64,000 bases of DNA from Paenibacillus hunanensis (lineage in GTDB: Bacteria; Bacillota; Bacilli; Paenibacillales; Paenibacillaceae). A program made the position numbers and the translations under genes. The stretch lies in the NCBI RefSeq assembly GCF_014645615.1, contig NZ_BMMB01000003.1, positions 524,186 to 588,185 of the forward strand, read 5' to 3'. Below, piece by piece: positions 1 to 9,189 of the stretch. The first letter of the stretch is position 1. Each line of letters opens with the position of its first letter. The notes below the pieces were generated by a model, which searched no databases, was not told the origin of the DNA, and was given only the letters and a program-made list of their open reading frames with translations.

Positions 1-420
1 GGTACACTTGAGGGTGGACGAATCGTCAAATTTCGAATGGATGGAATCGTTGATATTGCTGGAGAGGAAGCAGTTGAATCCACTCTATTTCAGGAGCGTC
101 GCGCTCGTGTCGATAGCAAAATTCGTTATAGCTGGCTCGTGGATACAGGTGATATGGTCAAGGTAAAGGCTCGCTTTTTCAAGCCAGACACGCAGTATGA
201 TTTTATTCGTGAACGGGTAGCTATGCAGGGACAATGGGGCAGCATTACGGAAGAGGATGAGACAAGCTTTATATTTGAGATTGAGGTAAATGGTTGGGTG
301 GAGATTCGACCGTGGCTACGTAGCTTTGGCTCCTCCTGCGAGGTACTGGAGCCTGTTGGGCTGCGTAACTCATTGATTGAGGAATGGAAGGAGCTGGCTG
401 GTTACTATGAATCCATTTGA
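1..420 (+). CDS. WYL-domain protein, 3' part (5' end outside window)
   Basis: The reading frame is open from base 1, so the gene begins upstream of the window; about 139 C-terminal residues are present. The stretch with RPWLRSFGSSCEVLEP followed by a helix (SLIEEWKELAGYY) is typical of the end of WYL-domain regulators, where the C-terminal extension follows the ligand-sensing WYL fold. Known members are usually HTH-WYL transcription factors that often sit beside phage-defence or DNA-damage genes. It overlaps the next gene by 14 bases, so the two are probably translated together. The DNA-binding part cannot be seen here, so its presence is inferred. Confidence 0.75.
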   Translation, partial: GTLEGGRIVKFRMDGIVDIAGEEAVESTLFQERRARVDSKIRYSWLVDTGDMVKVKARFFKPDTQYDFIRERVAMQGQWGSITEEDETSFIFEIEVNGWVEIRPWLRSFGSSCEVLEPVGLRNSLIEEWKELAGYYESI

Positions 421-1315
421 GAAAATTTTCAGTTATCAGCTTGCTTCCCGGCTGGAGGAGCAACAGATTTTCACACTGACCTCACAGGAGCGATCCTGGC
501 TCAAGCTGATGCTGTCCAGTACGGCGGCGGAGCTGGCATTGGACGAATCGACACTGAATCGTTTGCAGCAACGATTGGAGCGCGATGAGGTGCCGAGTGT
601 ACATGAGGTTATCGTCGAAAAGGCAGCTTCCAGCCAGCATACCGATTTCCCTGAACTGCTTATTCCACTTCGTCGAATCATGCGGAAGCGGCAAGGCGTT
701 CTACTCCAGCGTCATAACAAATACGGGCAACATATGAATCCAGAGCTTGGTGTACCCTGGAAGCTCGAATATTCGGCAGCACGTCAGGAATGGTATATGT
801 ACTGGTTCAACCTGCACCGTTCTGCACCGATGACAACGCGTCTCAAGCATATGTATAAAGTCACCGAACAATCAATAACAAAGCAGCAATATGATGCGGT
901 CAGCCAGCGAATGGAGCTACATATGCAGACCGAACGGCATGAGATCGCGATTCAGGTGTTGCCTATTTACAACAAGGAGCTTACACGTATTTTGCATGCC
1001 TTCTCCTGCTTTGATAAACGCGTGCGCTTTGATGAACAGGAGCAGTCCTATTCAATCTATGTGCGATTTACGAATAGCGAACGGGAATATGTGCTGAATC
1101 GCCTGCGCTTCCTCGGCAAACGCGTCCAAATTATAGAGGGCGATGATTTCAAACAGCGTATGCAGGACACTGCACTTCGTGCACTGTCACGTTATGGAGT
1201 TACACCTGTGCCTGTACCCGATGGGGATGAACGGTCAGAGTCTAATGAGCAGAAATGGTCGGAGTCTGATGCACTGTCCACAGCGGCTACAGATTCATTG
1301 CATGATGAGAAATAG
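407..1315 (+). CDS. WYL-domain protein, second of a tandem pair
   Basis: A 302-residue protein. I chose ATG 407, which has GGAAGGAG at 386-393 and overlaps the end of the preceding WYL gene; a TTG at 377 in the same frame is less likely. The middle part (about residues 90-150: a kinked R-x-R-x-G-V-L-L strand, then WKLEYSAARQEWYMYWFN) matches the WYL beta-barrel layout, and the region after it resembles the WYL C-terminal extension. No clear helix-turn-helix is visible at the N-terminus, so it may be a partner of the upstream WYL protein and not an autonomous regulator. The last 30 residues are low complexity (Ser/Glu/Asp). It converges on the MoxR-VWA cluster, with a bidirectional terminator between. 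Confidence 0.7.
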   Translation: MNPFEKIFSYQLASRLEEQQIFTLTSQERSWLKLMLSSTAAELALDESTLNRLQQRLERDEVPSVHEVIVEKAASSQHTDFPELLIPLRRIMRKRQGVLLQRHNKYGQHMNPELGVPWKLEYSAARQEWYMYWFNLHRSAPMTTRLKHMYKVTEQSITKQQYDAVSQRMELHMQTERHEIAIQVLPIYNKELTRILHAFSCFDKRVRFDEQEQSYSIYVRFTNSEREYVLNRLRFLGKRVQIIEGDDFKQRMQDTALRALSRYGVTPVPVPDGDERSESNEQKWSESDALSTAATDSLHDEK

Positions 1316-1643
1316 ATGAATCGATGCGGCATGAACTGAACAGTGAAGGCAGGCTTGTATTAGGATGCTATAGGATAGCACGGAGAATGCGTTAAGATAC
1401 GTAGGATCCATATCTAAGATATCTGTTCTGCGCTAGAGTCGATCTGCGCAGAGATAAATTGCCATACTTATTCATACGCAGGCACAGCCGACCATGGGAA
1501 AACGATACATTTTCTTGAATGATCCGCTGTGTAGTCTTCCTTTGCAAAAGTGAACAGTGTCATACTGCTTTGTTTGGCGAATGTGAGCACATGAGTAATT
1601 AAAAATACTTTGTATGTACTGCACCCTTCTTTGCTTACAACGG
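1316..1643. other. Intergenic region after the WYL pair
   Basis: No convincing gene. A short inverted repeat, TCTGCGC (1427-1433) with GCGCAGA (1446-1452), has no T-run after it. The rest looks like 3' untranslated sequence leading to the terminator at 1644-1680. Confidence 0.4.
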
Positions 1644-1680
1644 AAAAAGAGATACGGCGATTATGTCCGTATCTCCTTTT
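1644..1680. terminator. Bidirectional Rho-independent terminator
   Basis: Perfect 9-bp stem GAGATACGG (1649-1657) with CCGTATCTC (1667-1675), nine-base loop, A-run on the left and T-run on the right. It can end the WYL operon on the plus strand and the MoxR/VWA cluster on the minus strand. Confidence 0.85.
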
Positions 1681-1820
1681 GGTTATTCGTTAGGTGATTC
1701 GTTATTTGGGTTACACCAGCGCTAATTCGATTACACTAACGTTATTTCTATTGCAGTAGCGTTATTTGTATTGCAGTAAAGTTATTTCTACTGCATCCAT
1801 GTTATTTTGCATTGACCCTT
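1681..1820. repeat. Degenerate 20-bp tandem repeats, six to seven copies
   Basis: Six units begin exactly every 20 bases at 1701, 1721, 1741, 1761, 1781 and 1801, with 1681 a weaker seventh. Five of the six start GTTATTT (the 1721 unit starts GCTAATT), and the 1741-1781 units share a TGCA core near position 12. The array abuts the stop codon of the 90-residue gene on the minus strand and lies just outside the shared terminator. The 20-bp period is not a multiple of three, so it is not coding. Confidence 0.7.
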
Positions 1821-2093
1821 TCACATCGCCATTTTTGCATAAGCTGCCAGACGGAAGAAGTTTCCGATCCATTCCTTCGGCTCTGGCTCAGACGGCTGAA
1901 AGGTATACTGACGAATATGCTCCGCTTGTCTGGTTAACAGCTCTACCAGTGTCTCCATACCTAACCGCTTGGCAGAACGGATCAGACGCTCCAGCTCTGG
2001 CAGATCGTCCAGCCGCAGCTGTGCCAGACCACGTAGTAATACACTATCCAACCACGAGGTCAGCTCGGATAGTAGTTGTTCGGCCGGATTCAT
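1821..2093 (-). CDS. Small helical protein of the MoxR-VWA cluster (90 aa), unknown function
   Basis: Not a family I recognise. The start is well supported: GGGAGG lies seven bases before ATG 2093. The protein is mostly predicted helix with many Leu/Glu/Arg residues (LLSELTSWLDSVLL, LDDLPELERLIRSAKRLG), then a short WIGNFFRLAAYAK tail. No signal peptide, membrane segment or Cys/His cluster. It follows the SWIM gene by about 147 bases on the same strand and is the last gene before the bidirectional terminator, so it is probably the distal member of that operon; an adaptor or binding partner is only a guess. Confidence 0.6.
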   Translation of the reverse strand: MNPAEQLLSELTSWLDSVLLRGLAQLRLDDLPELERLIRSAKRLGMETLVELLTRQAEHIRQYTFQPSEPEPKEWIGNFFRLAAYAKMAM

Positions 2094-2240
2094 GACACTA
2101 CCTCCCTACGCCTCTATCTAGTCTATATTTATAATCTATACCCATCGCATGCTATCGATCATTAAATATAATCACACATATATGCCTTACCGATCATTAT
2201 TATAGCTACTCGAGTAGAGCACCGCTACCTAATCAAGTCT

Positions 2241-4124
2241 CTACAACTGATCTAGCAGCAAATTCAGCATACGATCTTCTTGCAGAAAGCTAATCGGGTA
2301 AAACTGACGTCCATCTGTCTGCACAAGGGCTCGGAAATGCTCCAGCTTACGAATCGCTTCACTGCGCTCCACACGCTGTAGCTGCTGGCGCCATTCGGGA
2401 TGATCAAGCAGTGTGAATTCTAGCAGCTCTCCTGCTTCGGTTATCACGTTTATTTGTGTAGTTTGAGATAAACGGTCGAATTGGATAGACTCCACTTGAG
2501 CGATAGCTAGCATTAATAGCTGTCTATTATTTTCACCAAACAAAGATGGCTGTATAGCTAGTGTTATGGTCGCACTCACCATAGAATCAGCATCAGCATT
2601 CAGTTCATAGGAAGCAAAATCGAGAGTCTCTACCGGCTGACGTGGCTGTTCTTCCAGAGCTCCAACCTCTCCTGTCGACAAACGATGATCTCGATTGATC
2701 TTCACCATACGGAATGACCACTGTCCACGAACGAATCGCTGTAACGACAAGGCATGGCGCCATGCTACAGACTGTTGATACTGTTTTTCATAATTAAATG
2801 TAGTGGATTCATAATATACCGGACGCGTATCCGTATACGTGTAAATACGCCGCTCAGCCGCACTATATAAATAGCAGGTAATGCCCCGATATCCCGACCG
2901 CGTTTCCCAGGGCTCGGCACCGATGCCGTACAGGTCGAGCTGTGCTACCGCATAATATTTGCTACGGAAGCTCCCTGCCAAACGCGCACGCTGAGCAGCA
3001 CCAATCTCCTGCTGCCATGCTTCCAGAGAAAGGTAGGCTTCCATCAGACGTGTGCGCAAAATTCCTATTTGAAAACGCACATGGCGAGCAAAAAACAACT
3101 CCAGCTCTCCCTGAATCCCGCGTAATAGTAGCTCCAGATTAGGCATCCCTTCACTTCGCGCTGTAATCGCCAGCGTTTCCAGACGAGCAGTAACCGTTTG
3201 TGGTAATCTTGCCAGTCCGGTTAGTAGCATTTCACGAAATAGTTGCTGGGCTTCCTCAAGCACCCGCGGATGATTGGAGAACATGTACATATGCTGTTCT
3301 AACGATAGCTGGTCATCGATCCCGTGCTGCTGACGATAACGAAGCAGTGCCTCCAATCGATAAATGGGGGCATCCTTTGTTTTCACAGAGCACAGCGCAG
3401 CTGCTAGATCAGCCTTATCACGTTGAAACGAAACATCAACCCCTGTACGCTCTAAACGTACTGTCAATAATGTATCGTGTATGACCTTAATTGACTCCTC
3501 TAGCCCAAGTCGAAAATCCACTTCCTCCAGCTGGGCATGAGTAAAGCCGCTTAATAGCTCCGATAATGGCTCATCTGTCATCCAGGCAAATCCGTTGGAA
3601 ACGGAGGCTGGGTTTGCTGGGTTTGCTGGGTTTGCTGGGTTTGCTGGGTTTGCTCGTTCTGATGGATCGGCGGTATCCGATTGATGTGCAGACGCGGTAT
3701 CATTTGCGATATCTATAGTAGCTTCATTCTGCTCATCTTCGCCTTCTAAATGGGATGCATCCGACAATTTTTCAGCACCAGCACCAGCACCAGCACCAGC
3801 ACCAGCACCAGCACCAGCACCAGCACCAGCACCGATCAAATGGTGACGCTGTTCATACAAAATAGCAATTAATATATGCTTACATAGTTGCTCAGCAGGA
3901 CAGTTACAGGTGCATCGCTCTATATCGTCGGTCAGCTGCACGATATGCTCATCACTCAAAATGCATTGTACAGCTTCCTGCCCCGTCCACGTATATTGCA
4001 CGGTTATCCCTTTATCGATATCTTTATTTGCCCGATTATAGAGCCCTTTGTTGGCGTACCGGATCAGATAATCCTCTGTACAGCCATCGATAAAAGTATT
4101 CAGGCGTGTCGTAAAGGACTCCAT
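2241..4124 (-). CDS. SWIM zinc-finger protein (YehQ-like)
   Basis: A 627-residue protein from ATG 4124, with GGAGGTG at 4134-4140; a GTG at 4136 would overlap that site. Near residues 70-85 there is a SWIM motif C-x-C-x(n)-C-x-H (CTCNCPAEQLCKH), a zinc-binding module used for protein or nucleic acid contacts. A (Gly-Ala)10 run and a (Asn-Pro-Ala)5 run follow, both encoded by perfect in-frame DNA repeats, forming a flexible linker. The remaining 400 or so residues are helical, then beta-rich, with no known catalytic motif. It starts about 20 bases after the DUF4132 stop, so the two are co-translated. E. coli YehQ is the SWIM partner of a similar MoxR/VWA set. Function unknown. Confidence 0.8.
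   Translation of the reverse strand: MESFTTRLNTFIDGCTEDYLIRYANKGLYNRANKDIDKGITVQYTWTGQEAVQCILSDEHIVQLTDDIERCTCNCPAEQLCKHILIAILYEQRHHLIGAGAGAGAGAGAGAGAGAGAEKLSDASHLEGEDEQNEATIDIANDTASAHQSDTADPSERANPANPANPANPANPASVSNGFAWMTDEPLSELLSGFTHAQLEEVDFRLGLEESIKVIHDTLLTVRLERTGVDVSFQRDKADLAAALCSVKTKDAPIYRLEALLRYRQQHGIDDQLSLEQHMYMFSNHPRVLEEAQQLFREMLLTGLARLPQTVTARLETLAITARSEGMPNLELLLRGIQGELELFFARHVRFQIGILRTRLMEAYLSLEAWQQEIGAAQRARLAGSFRSKYYAVAQLDLYGIGAEPWETRSGYRGITCYLYSAAERRIYTYTDTRPVYYESTTFNYEKQYQQSVAWRHALSLQRFVRGQWSFRMVKINRDHRLSTGEVGALEEQPRQPVETLDFASYELNADADSMVSATITLAIQPSLFGENNRQLLMLAIAQVESIQFDRLSQTTQINVITEAGELLEFTLLDHPEWRQQLQRVERSEAIRKLEHFRALVQTDGRQFYPISFLQEDRMLNLLLDQL
3609..3653 (-). repeat. 9-bp in-frame tandem repeat, 5 copies
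   Basis: Unit TGGGTTTGC on the plus strand, five exact copies, encoding Asn-Pro-Ala repeats in the SWIM protein. Length changes would keep the frame. Confidence 0.9.
3774..3833 (-). repeat. 6-bp in-frame tandem repeat, 10 copies
   Basis: Unit AGCACC on the plus strand, ten exact copies, encoding Gly-Ala dipeptides in the SWIM protein linker, immediately after the zinc motif. Confidence 0.9.
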
Positions 4125-4145
4125 CCTCGCATTCACCTCCAGCGT

Positions 4146-7100
4146 CTATTCGTCTGCCTGTCCTGTCGCGCGCAAAATATCATATACGGTTTCACTAAAC
4201 AAACGAGCTGGTACATCCTTCAGCAGCAAGCTAGTATCATTGGAATAATCCTTATACCATGTGCTTTTATCTTCAGTAGGCAGGAATCGCAGCCTTTCCA
4301 GCGTAACATCGTCCATACCTTCATAATAACTGATGCTGGCGCCACTGAATTCCAGCTCAGCCACAATACCGTCATACTGCTTGAACAATTCTCTGTAAAA
4401 GCCGCCATCCTCTGCACGTCCTTTGTACCAGCCATAGCGTTCCAATGCATTCGGGAAGCCAGTTGGTGAGTATTCCTCCTTGGGAAGGCCTGCCCACTCA
4501 CGCTCGTTCTCCTGCTCCTCTTCAAGCGTATACGTACGGCGATCCAATTGCTTGAACGGCTGTACGATCTCATAGTCCTCAAGCTGACTTTTCCAGGCTG
4601 CAATCTGCTCACTTGATAGCTCTAATGGATGTACGAGACCAATCTGCATTTCATCCATCAGTTCGTATTCATCCTCATCAACGGTGTTAAACGTCCCATC
4701 CTCCATGTATCGGAATGTATCTATCAGCTCACCATTTTGATAGACGCCCCATACAAGACTAATCGCAAATTGACGCATGATAATATTATCTACAAATAAC
4801 GCTTTCCATTCTTCACCTGTCCATAATCTTTGTTTGGATAGCGATTCCTCCAAACGCTGTGATTGTAGTGTTACCATCGTTTTGAGGTCTTTTTTGAGCT
4901 GTGTGAACGTAGCCTTGGCTGCTTTTGCCAGCTCGGGATCATCCTTCTGATTGGCAGCAGGTAGACTTTTAGCTGCTTTGCCTGTCTCTTCATTGATTAC
5001 ACGTAGCTGTAGATCCATTCCCACCTTAATCGTAAAGGTACGCTCGCCATAGCTAAGCTGCATTTCGCCCTTATCATTCAGACCAAGTGTAGTGACAAGG
5101 CGGTCAGCAAGCTGCTCTGGTGTCAGATTCATATTTTCAGCCGCAAGCTGGAGAGAGTCGATCGCCGCTGTTTTGACCTGACGATTTTTGATTGTACGAG
5201 ATAGCTTATCGATGAGCATAAGTGCAGCTGGATCAGCAAGGTAGGCCAGCACACGTACCGATTCTGCGGCAATGGCACCACGGCTGTTCTCCGCCCACTC
5301 TTTAATCTGACCACCCAGTAGACTGATCAGACGACGATCACCGAATAGAGCTGCGAGGTATAGCACCCATTTCTCCTTCGCAGGTGCCCCCTGTTGAATC
5401 CATGCTTCCACCAGACCAGCGGATAGATCGGCCAGCGATGACGTCGATGCGTACTGCTCCACCTCACGCAGACGCTCATTCGGTGCACTATTGTAGTCGA
5501 GCGATTGCAGTAATAGATAGCGCTTGAGATTCGCATTATTCTCCAGCTTTTCTCCATTGATAGACGTTAGCTGGGGTAGCTGATCCACCGGTACCCACTC
5601 GATACTTTTCAGCTTTTTGACATCTGCGTGCTCTGCGAGTGCAGCATGAGCGACATCTGGAGTTTGATCCGCAGTATCAATCAACACTTGCAGCAAGGAA
5701 CGGGACGCTTCGGACTTTTCTTTTTTCAATAACTCTTCAAAAATATTCCGTGCATCCGGCAAGCTACGAATGGCATTCAGTACCATTTCTTTAATGCTCG
5801 CCTTCTTCTCCAGCATATAGATAGCCGTATACAGCTCGGCACTCGCAAGACGGGCGAACTCCGAGCGGGCAAAGCCACTAATACGCTTAGAGCTATCTCC
5901 CATACCCAGACTGAGCACCTGAGCCACCTTCTTCGTATCCAGCGATTCTTTCAGTAACGTGTCAATCACAAGCTCACGTCCATCAACTAGCAGCTTGTTA
6001 TATTGCTTCAGCACATGATCCACATCGCCTCGAATCAATGTGCGGTATTCCTGCTCTGGAATCCAAACATAATAATATTCCTGATGTCCTTGTAGCAATA
6101 GCATTTCACTCAGCAAATGATCCGTATCAATATCAGGATCATTCCGATAAGCTTCCAGTACCTGACTCCCTTTGAAAAATGGCGAACGATATAGATTAGA
6201 TAGCACATTCATCGTAATCACATCCGGCTGTGTGATCAGAATAAAAAAGCGCTTTACTAATTCTGACTCAGCAGGCAAGTATGATAGTACATACATCATT
6301 TTAAATAGCTTCGGATCAGCGTTTTTCCCTGACCATAACATACGCATTTGTTGATCACGGTGCATACTATCTACTCTGAATTCGCCACGTAAATACTTTG
6401 CCAGCTTGTGTCCAGCACCATTGCTCTCGTGCTTATCCTCCAGCGCCTCAAGCACATATTGCTCCAGCAGGGTATTGTCCTGTTCCAGCTCTCCGATATC
6501 CATCAGCATTTTAAGAAGCAATACACGAATAAAAGCACTGTTACTGAGCTCATAAGCTCGTTTGGCACGCTTTGGATTAGCAGCTATCGCCGATCGGATG
6601 GCTTGCCATGCGACTGAATGTTGAGATTGCGTACGAATAAGCTCTAACAGCTCAAATGGCTCATCCAATGGTAAAATACCTTCCAAAGCCGTATTAGCTT
6701 TTGTATTGCGCGCTTCCAGCTGCATTAACGATTCACGAATCTCCAGTGGCAATGCTTCATGCAATGCGCGTAGTGTATCCAATATCGCTATAACTGTGGG
6801 GTCTTGCTGCTGGAGTAGCTGCGTTTTACCACCATATAGCTTCAGCAGGTAGAAAAAGACGATATTCACATAAGCTAGCACACGATAACGATCTTCACGT
6901 TTAATTTGACTCGCTACCTGAGCAAAGGGGTGCTCTGGAAACATTTTATTCCAGACTGCCTCGCGTCTTGCCTGTAGCCAGTCTTCCTTGAGATCCAGCT
7001 CACTTGGATTATCTTTACTTTGCGTTGTGGTCGGTAACAGAAATACCAATACTTTAGTCAGTTCATATTCAAATGTGGATTGATTGTGCGTCATCAAAGC

Positions 7101-7721
7101 TTGTAATAATGGTGGCAATTTATCGATCAATGTATTTATGTAAGCCGGATTATGCTTGCTATAGTAGCGCATTAATAACAAGAGTTGAACAGAGTGATCC
7201 AGGCGTGATACAAGCTCTGACTGGTGTTTAGGCTTGGCATCCGGTGCATAGAGATGACTTTTGGATATCAAAAATTCAAATGCGCGATGTATCACCTCTT
7301 CGCCACTATAACGAGCGATAAATCCAAGCACTTCCACTGCATGTTCTTCATTATGTTCTTCATTTAGAAGAGGTGCAGAATTCCCTGCCAATGTAGCATT
7401 CTTAATGCTTTCTCCTAGCATCATCTCCATCACATACCAGTTACCATAATAAAAATGATTCCAATCATTCGATACATATAGTACCAGAGCAGCAGCACGG
7501 TAGAAAGCATCCCCATATTTCTTTTTCGAAAGCTTCGATAACGTATCCATCGTGAGGTACGAGCGAATATTAGAACTCCGCATCATATCTGGCAGTTGAT
7601 CCGTCTCACCTGTAATAAAATCGAGTATTGACTTGGAACGGTCAGTCGTTTTGGAATATTCCTCCGAGAAATAAGTAGCAAAGCGCTCTAATAAAGGATC
7701 AATCGTTTGAGAAAGAGACAT
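4146..7721 (-). CDS. Giant DUF4132 / MolR-type protein
   Basis: A 1191-residue protein from ATG 7721, which has AGGAGG seven bases upstream; an in-frame start at 7763 lacks a site. Most of the length looks like helical HEAT/ARM-type repeats. The C-terminal 250 residues match the DUF4132 domain, with the stretches LWTGEEWKALFVDN, FAISLVWGVYQNGELI and an acidic FNTVDEDEYEL segment. The family includes E. coli YehI and MolR, once linked to molybdate but without a demonstrated biochemical role. No signal peptide or membrane segment. It lies between the VWA and SWIM genes and could be the scaffold of the complex; that is inference. Confidence 0.8.
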   Translation of the reverse strand: MSLSQTIDPLLERFATYFSEEYSKTTDRSKSILDFITGETDQLPDMMRSSNIRSYLTMDTLSKLSKKKYGDAFYRAAALVLYVSNDWNHFYYGNWYVMEMMLGESIKNATLAGNSAPLLNEEHNEEHAVEVLGFIARYSGEEVIHRAFEFLISKSHLYAPDAKPKHQSELVSRLDHSVQLLLLMRYYSKHNPAYINTLIDKLPPLLQALMTHNQSTFEYELTKVLVFLLPTTTQSKDNPSELDLKEDWLQARREAVWNKMFPEHPFAQVASQIKREDRYRVLAYVNIVFFYLLKLYGGKTQLLQQQDPTVIAILDTLRALHEALPLEIRESLMQLEARNTKANTALEGILPLDEPFELLELIRTQSQHSVAWQAIRSAIAANPKRAKRAYELSNSAFIRVLLLKMLMDIGELEQDNTLLEQYVLEALEDKHESNGAGHKLAKYLRGEFRVDSMHRDQQMRMLWSGKNADPKLFKMMYVLSYLPAESELVKRFFILITQPDVITMNVLSNLYRSPFFKGSQVLEAYRNDPDIDTDHLLSEMLLLQGHQEYYYVWIPEQEYRTLIRGDVDHVLKQYNKLLVDGRELVIDTLLKESLDTKKVAQVLSLGMGDSSKRISGFARSEFARLASAELYTAIYMLEKKASIKEMVLNAIRSLPDARNIFEELLKKEKSEASRSLLQVLIDTADQTPDVAHAALAEHADVKKLKSIEWVPVDQLPQLTSINGEKLENNANLKRYLLLQSLDYNSAPNERLREVEQYASTSSLADLSAGLVEAWIQQGAPAKEKWVLYLAALFGDRRLISLLGGQIKEWAENSRGAIAAESVRVLAYLADPAALMLIDKLSRTIKNRQVKTAAIDSLQLAAENMNLTPEQLADRLVTTLGLNDKGEMQLSYGERTFTIKVGMDLQLRVINEETGKAAKSLPAANQKDDPELAKAAKATFTQLKKDLKTMVTLQSQRLEESLSKQRLWTGEEWKALFVDNIIMRQFAISLVWGVYQNGELIDTFRYMEDGTFNTVDEDEYELMDEMQIGLVHPLELSSEQIAAWKSQLEDYEIVQPFKQLDRRTYTLEEEQENEREWAGLPKEEYSPTGFPNALERYGWYKGRAEDGGFYRELFKQYDGIVAELEFSGASISYYEGMDDVTLERLRFLPTEDKSTWYKDYSNDTSLLLKDVPARLFSETVYDILRATGQADE

Positions 7722-7834
7722 GATATTTCCTCCTGTTATCAATAGGATAGGGTGATAGCTCATTTCGTATGAGCATGTTACCTTTTAATCTGAAATATAA
7801 TCTAGAATAGAATTCATCCACTGGGTCATGTCGT

Positions 7835-7886
<52 letters not shown>

Positions 7887-7974
7887 TTAAAAATCTACGT
7901 ACTTTCCTTGCAACATCAACCTGCTTAGGTATAAATGATTCTACAACTTCCCCTCCATTCATCTATATTGCTTA

Positions 7975-9153
7975 CTACCGTATAATCTCACCAATCCATT
8001 CTGCTAGGCGATTGGGAGTAATCGCAGCCACATTCGCTCCCATATCCGTAAGCCTGCGTGCAGCGTTACGATCATACACTGCTGTGCCTTCATAATTAAG
8101 CGCGGGTAGTACAATCAAGCGGCTTCCTGCATCCAAAATATCCTTACATGCCGCATACATGCTCTGAATCGGATAACCTTCCTCCAGGTCGCTAACCAGC
8201 ACGACAATCGTTCGTGCCGGATTCTCAATCAGCTTTTCACTATAGCGTAGCGCCTTGGCGATATGTGTACCGCCGCCAAGCTGAACACTCATCAGTAGAT
8301 CAACCGGATCTTCAAGGCGGCCGCTCAGATCAACCACCTCGGTATCAAAAATGATCAGATGCGTTCGCAATGTCTCCAGTCGATAGAAGATACTCGCCAT
8401 CACCGCGCTATAAATGACTGAATCCATCATACTTCCGCTCTCATCCACAGCGATCACAATATTCCAGCGATTATGCTGCTGTAGATTGCCATCAAAGTAG
8501 AGCTTATCAATAACGAGTCTGCGCCGATCACGATCATAATTTTTCAAATTACGTTGAATCGTTTTTTTGAAATTCAGATTGCGAAGCGAACGTGTACGAC
8601 TCGCGGTATAGCGATTACGTTTCCCTATAATACTGGCTCGTACTTCCTGCTCTAGCTGGCGCCGAAGCTGCTCGACTACCTGCCTGACGATCTCACGCGC
8701 ACTACGCAATATCTCGCCCTTCATGCGGCCTTTGAACTGCATAATATTTTTGAGCAACGCCATATTAGGCTCCATGGATTCTAATACCTTTTTATCAAAT
8801 AAAATCTCACTCAAGCCATAGCGATCCAATGCCTGCTTTTCTAGAATTTCGACCGTTTCGCTTGGAAACAGGCGGCGCACATGATCCAGCCAGCGCGGCA
8901 CCGTCAATTGCGAATCGCCGCACCCTCCACCACGTCCTCGCTCCCGGTATCCTTGCGCTTCTCCATATTCACGATCATATAGATAACCGAGCACCTCATC
9001 TAGCTCTTGATACTGAAAGTGGTCAGCGTCATAACTACCCCCACCGGCCTCACGGAGTGATTCCTCTGCTGCTTCACCGAGCAGTAAACGCCATCGATTC
9101 AGTGTCTGGCGATTCTCCTGCTCCTCAGTCCCCTGATCTGACGGATTCGTCAT
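7975..9153 (-). CDS. VWA-domain (CoxE/YehP-like) protein
   Basis: A 392-residue cytoplasmic protein. The C-terminal half is a von Willebrand A domain with a complete metal-ion-dependent adhesion site: DESGS after a hydrophobic strand, the Thr in LGGGTHI, and SDLEEG. The N-terminal half is charged and helical (residues 100-200, rich in Arg/Glu). In MoxR-VWA pairs the VWA protein is thought to bind a target through Mg2+ while the ATPase remodels it. It starts about 36 bases after the DUF5682 stop and is E. coli YehP-like in its setting. The partner proteins are encoded on either side; no substrate can be deduced. Confidence 0.85.
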   Translation of the reverse strand: MTNPSDQGTEEQENRQTLNRWRLLLGEAAEESLREAGGGSYDADHFQYQELDEVLGYLYDREYGEAQGYRERGRGGGCGDSQLTVPRWLDHVRRLFPSETVEILEKQALDRYGLSEILFDKKVLESMEPNMALLKNIMQFKGRMKGEILRSAREIVRQVVEQLRRQLEQEVRASIIGKRNRYTASRTRSLRNLNFKKTIQRNLKNYDRDRRRLVIDKLYFDGNLQQHNRWNIVIAVDESGSMMDSVIYSAVMASIFYRLETLRTHLIIFDTEVVDLSGRLEDPVDLLMSVQLGGGTHIAKALRYSEKLIENPARTIVVLVSDLEEGYPIQSMYAACKDILDAGSRLIVLPALNYEGTAVYDRNAARRLTDMGANVAAITPNRLAEWIGEIIR

Positions 9154-9189
9154 GCTGTTCCTCCTTTCTCCACCGAGTTCCTCAGCCAG

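Noticed and set aside
1701..1820. CRISPR-like array
   Set aside because: Repeats are head to tail with no spacers, degenerate and only 20 bp; no cas genes are present.
1766..2095. 109-codon plus-strand frame opposite the 90-residue gene
   Set aside because: No ribosome site, and it starts within the 20-bp repeats; the minus-strand gene has a strong site and fits the operon.
4146..7721. DUF4132 protein as molybdate regulator (MolR)
   Set aside because: The name comes from an old E. coli assignment; no molybdate transport or cofactor genes are near and no molybdate-binding domain is visible.
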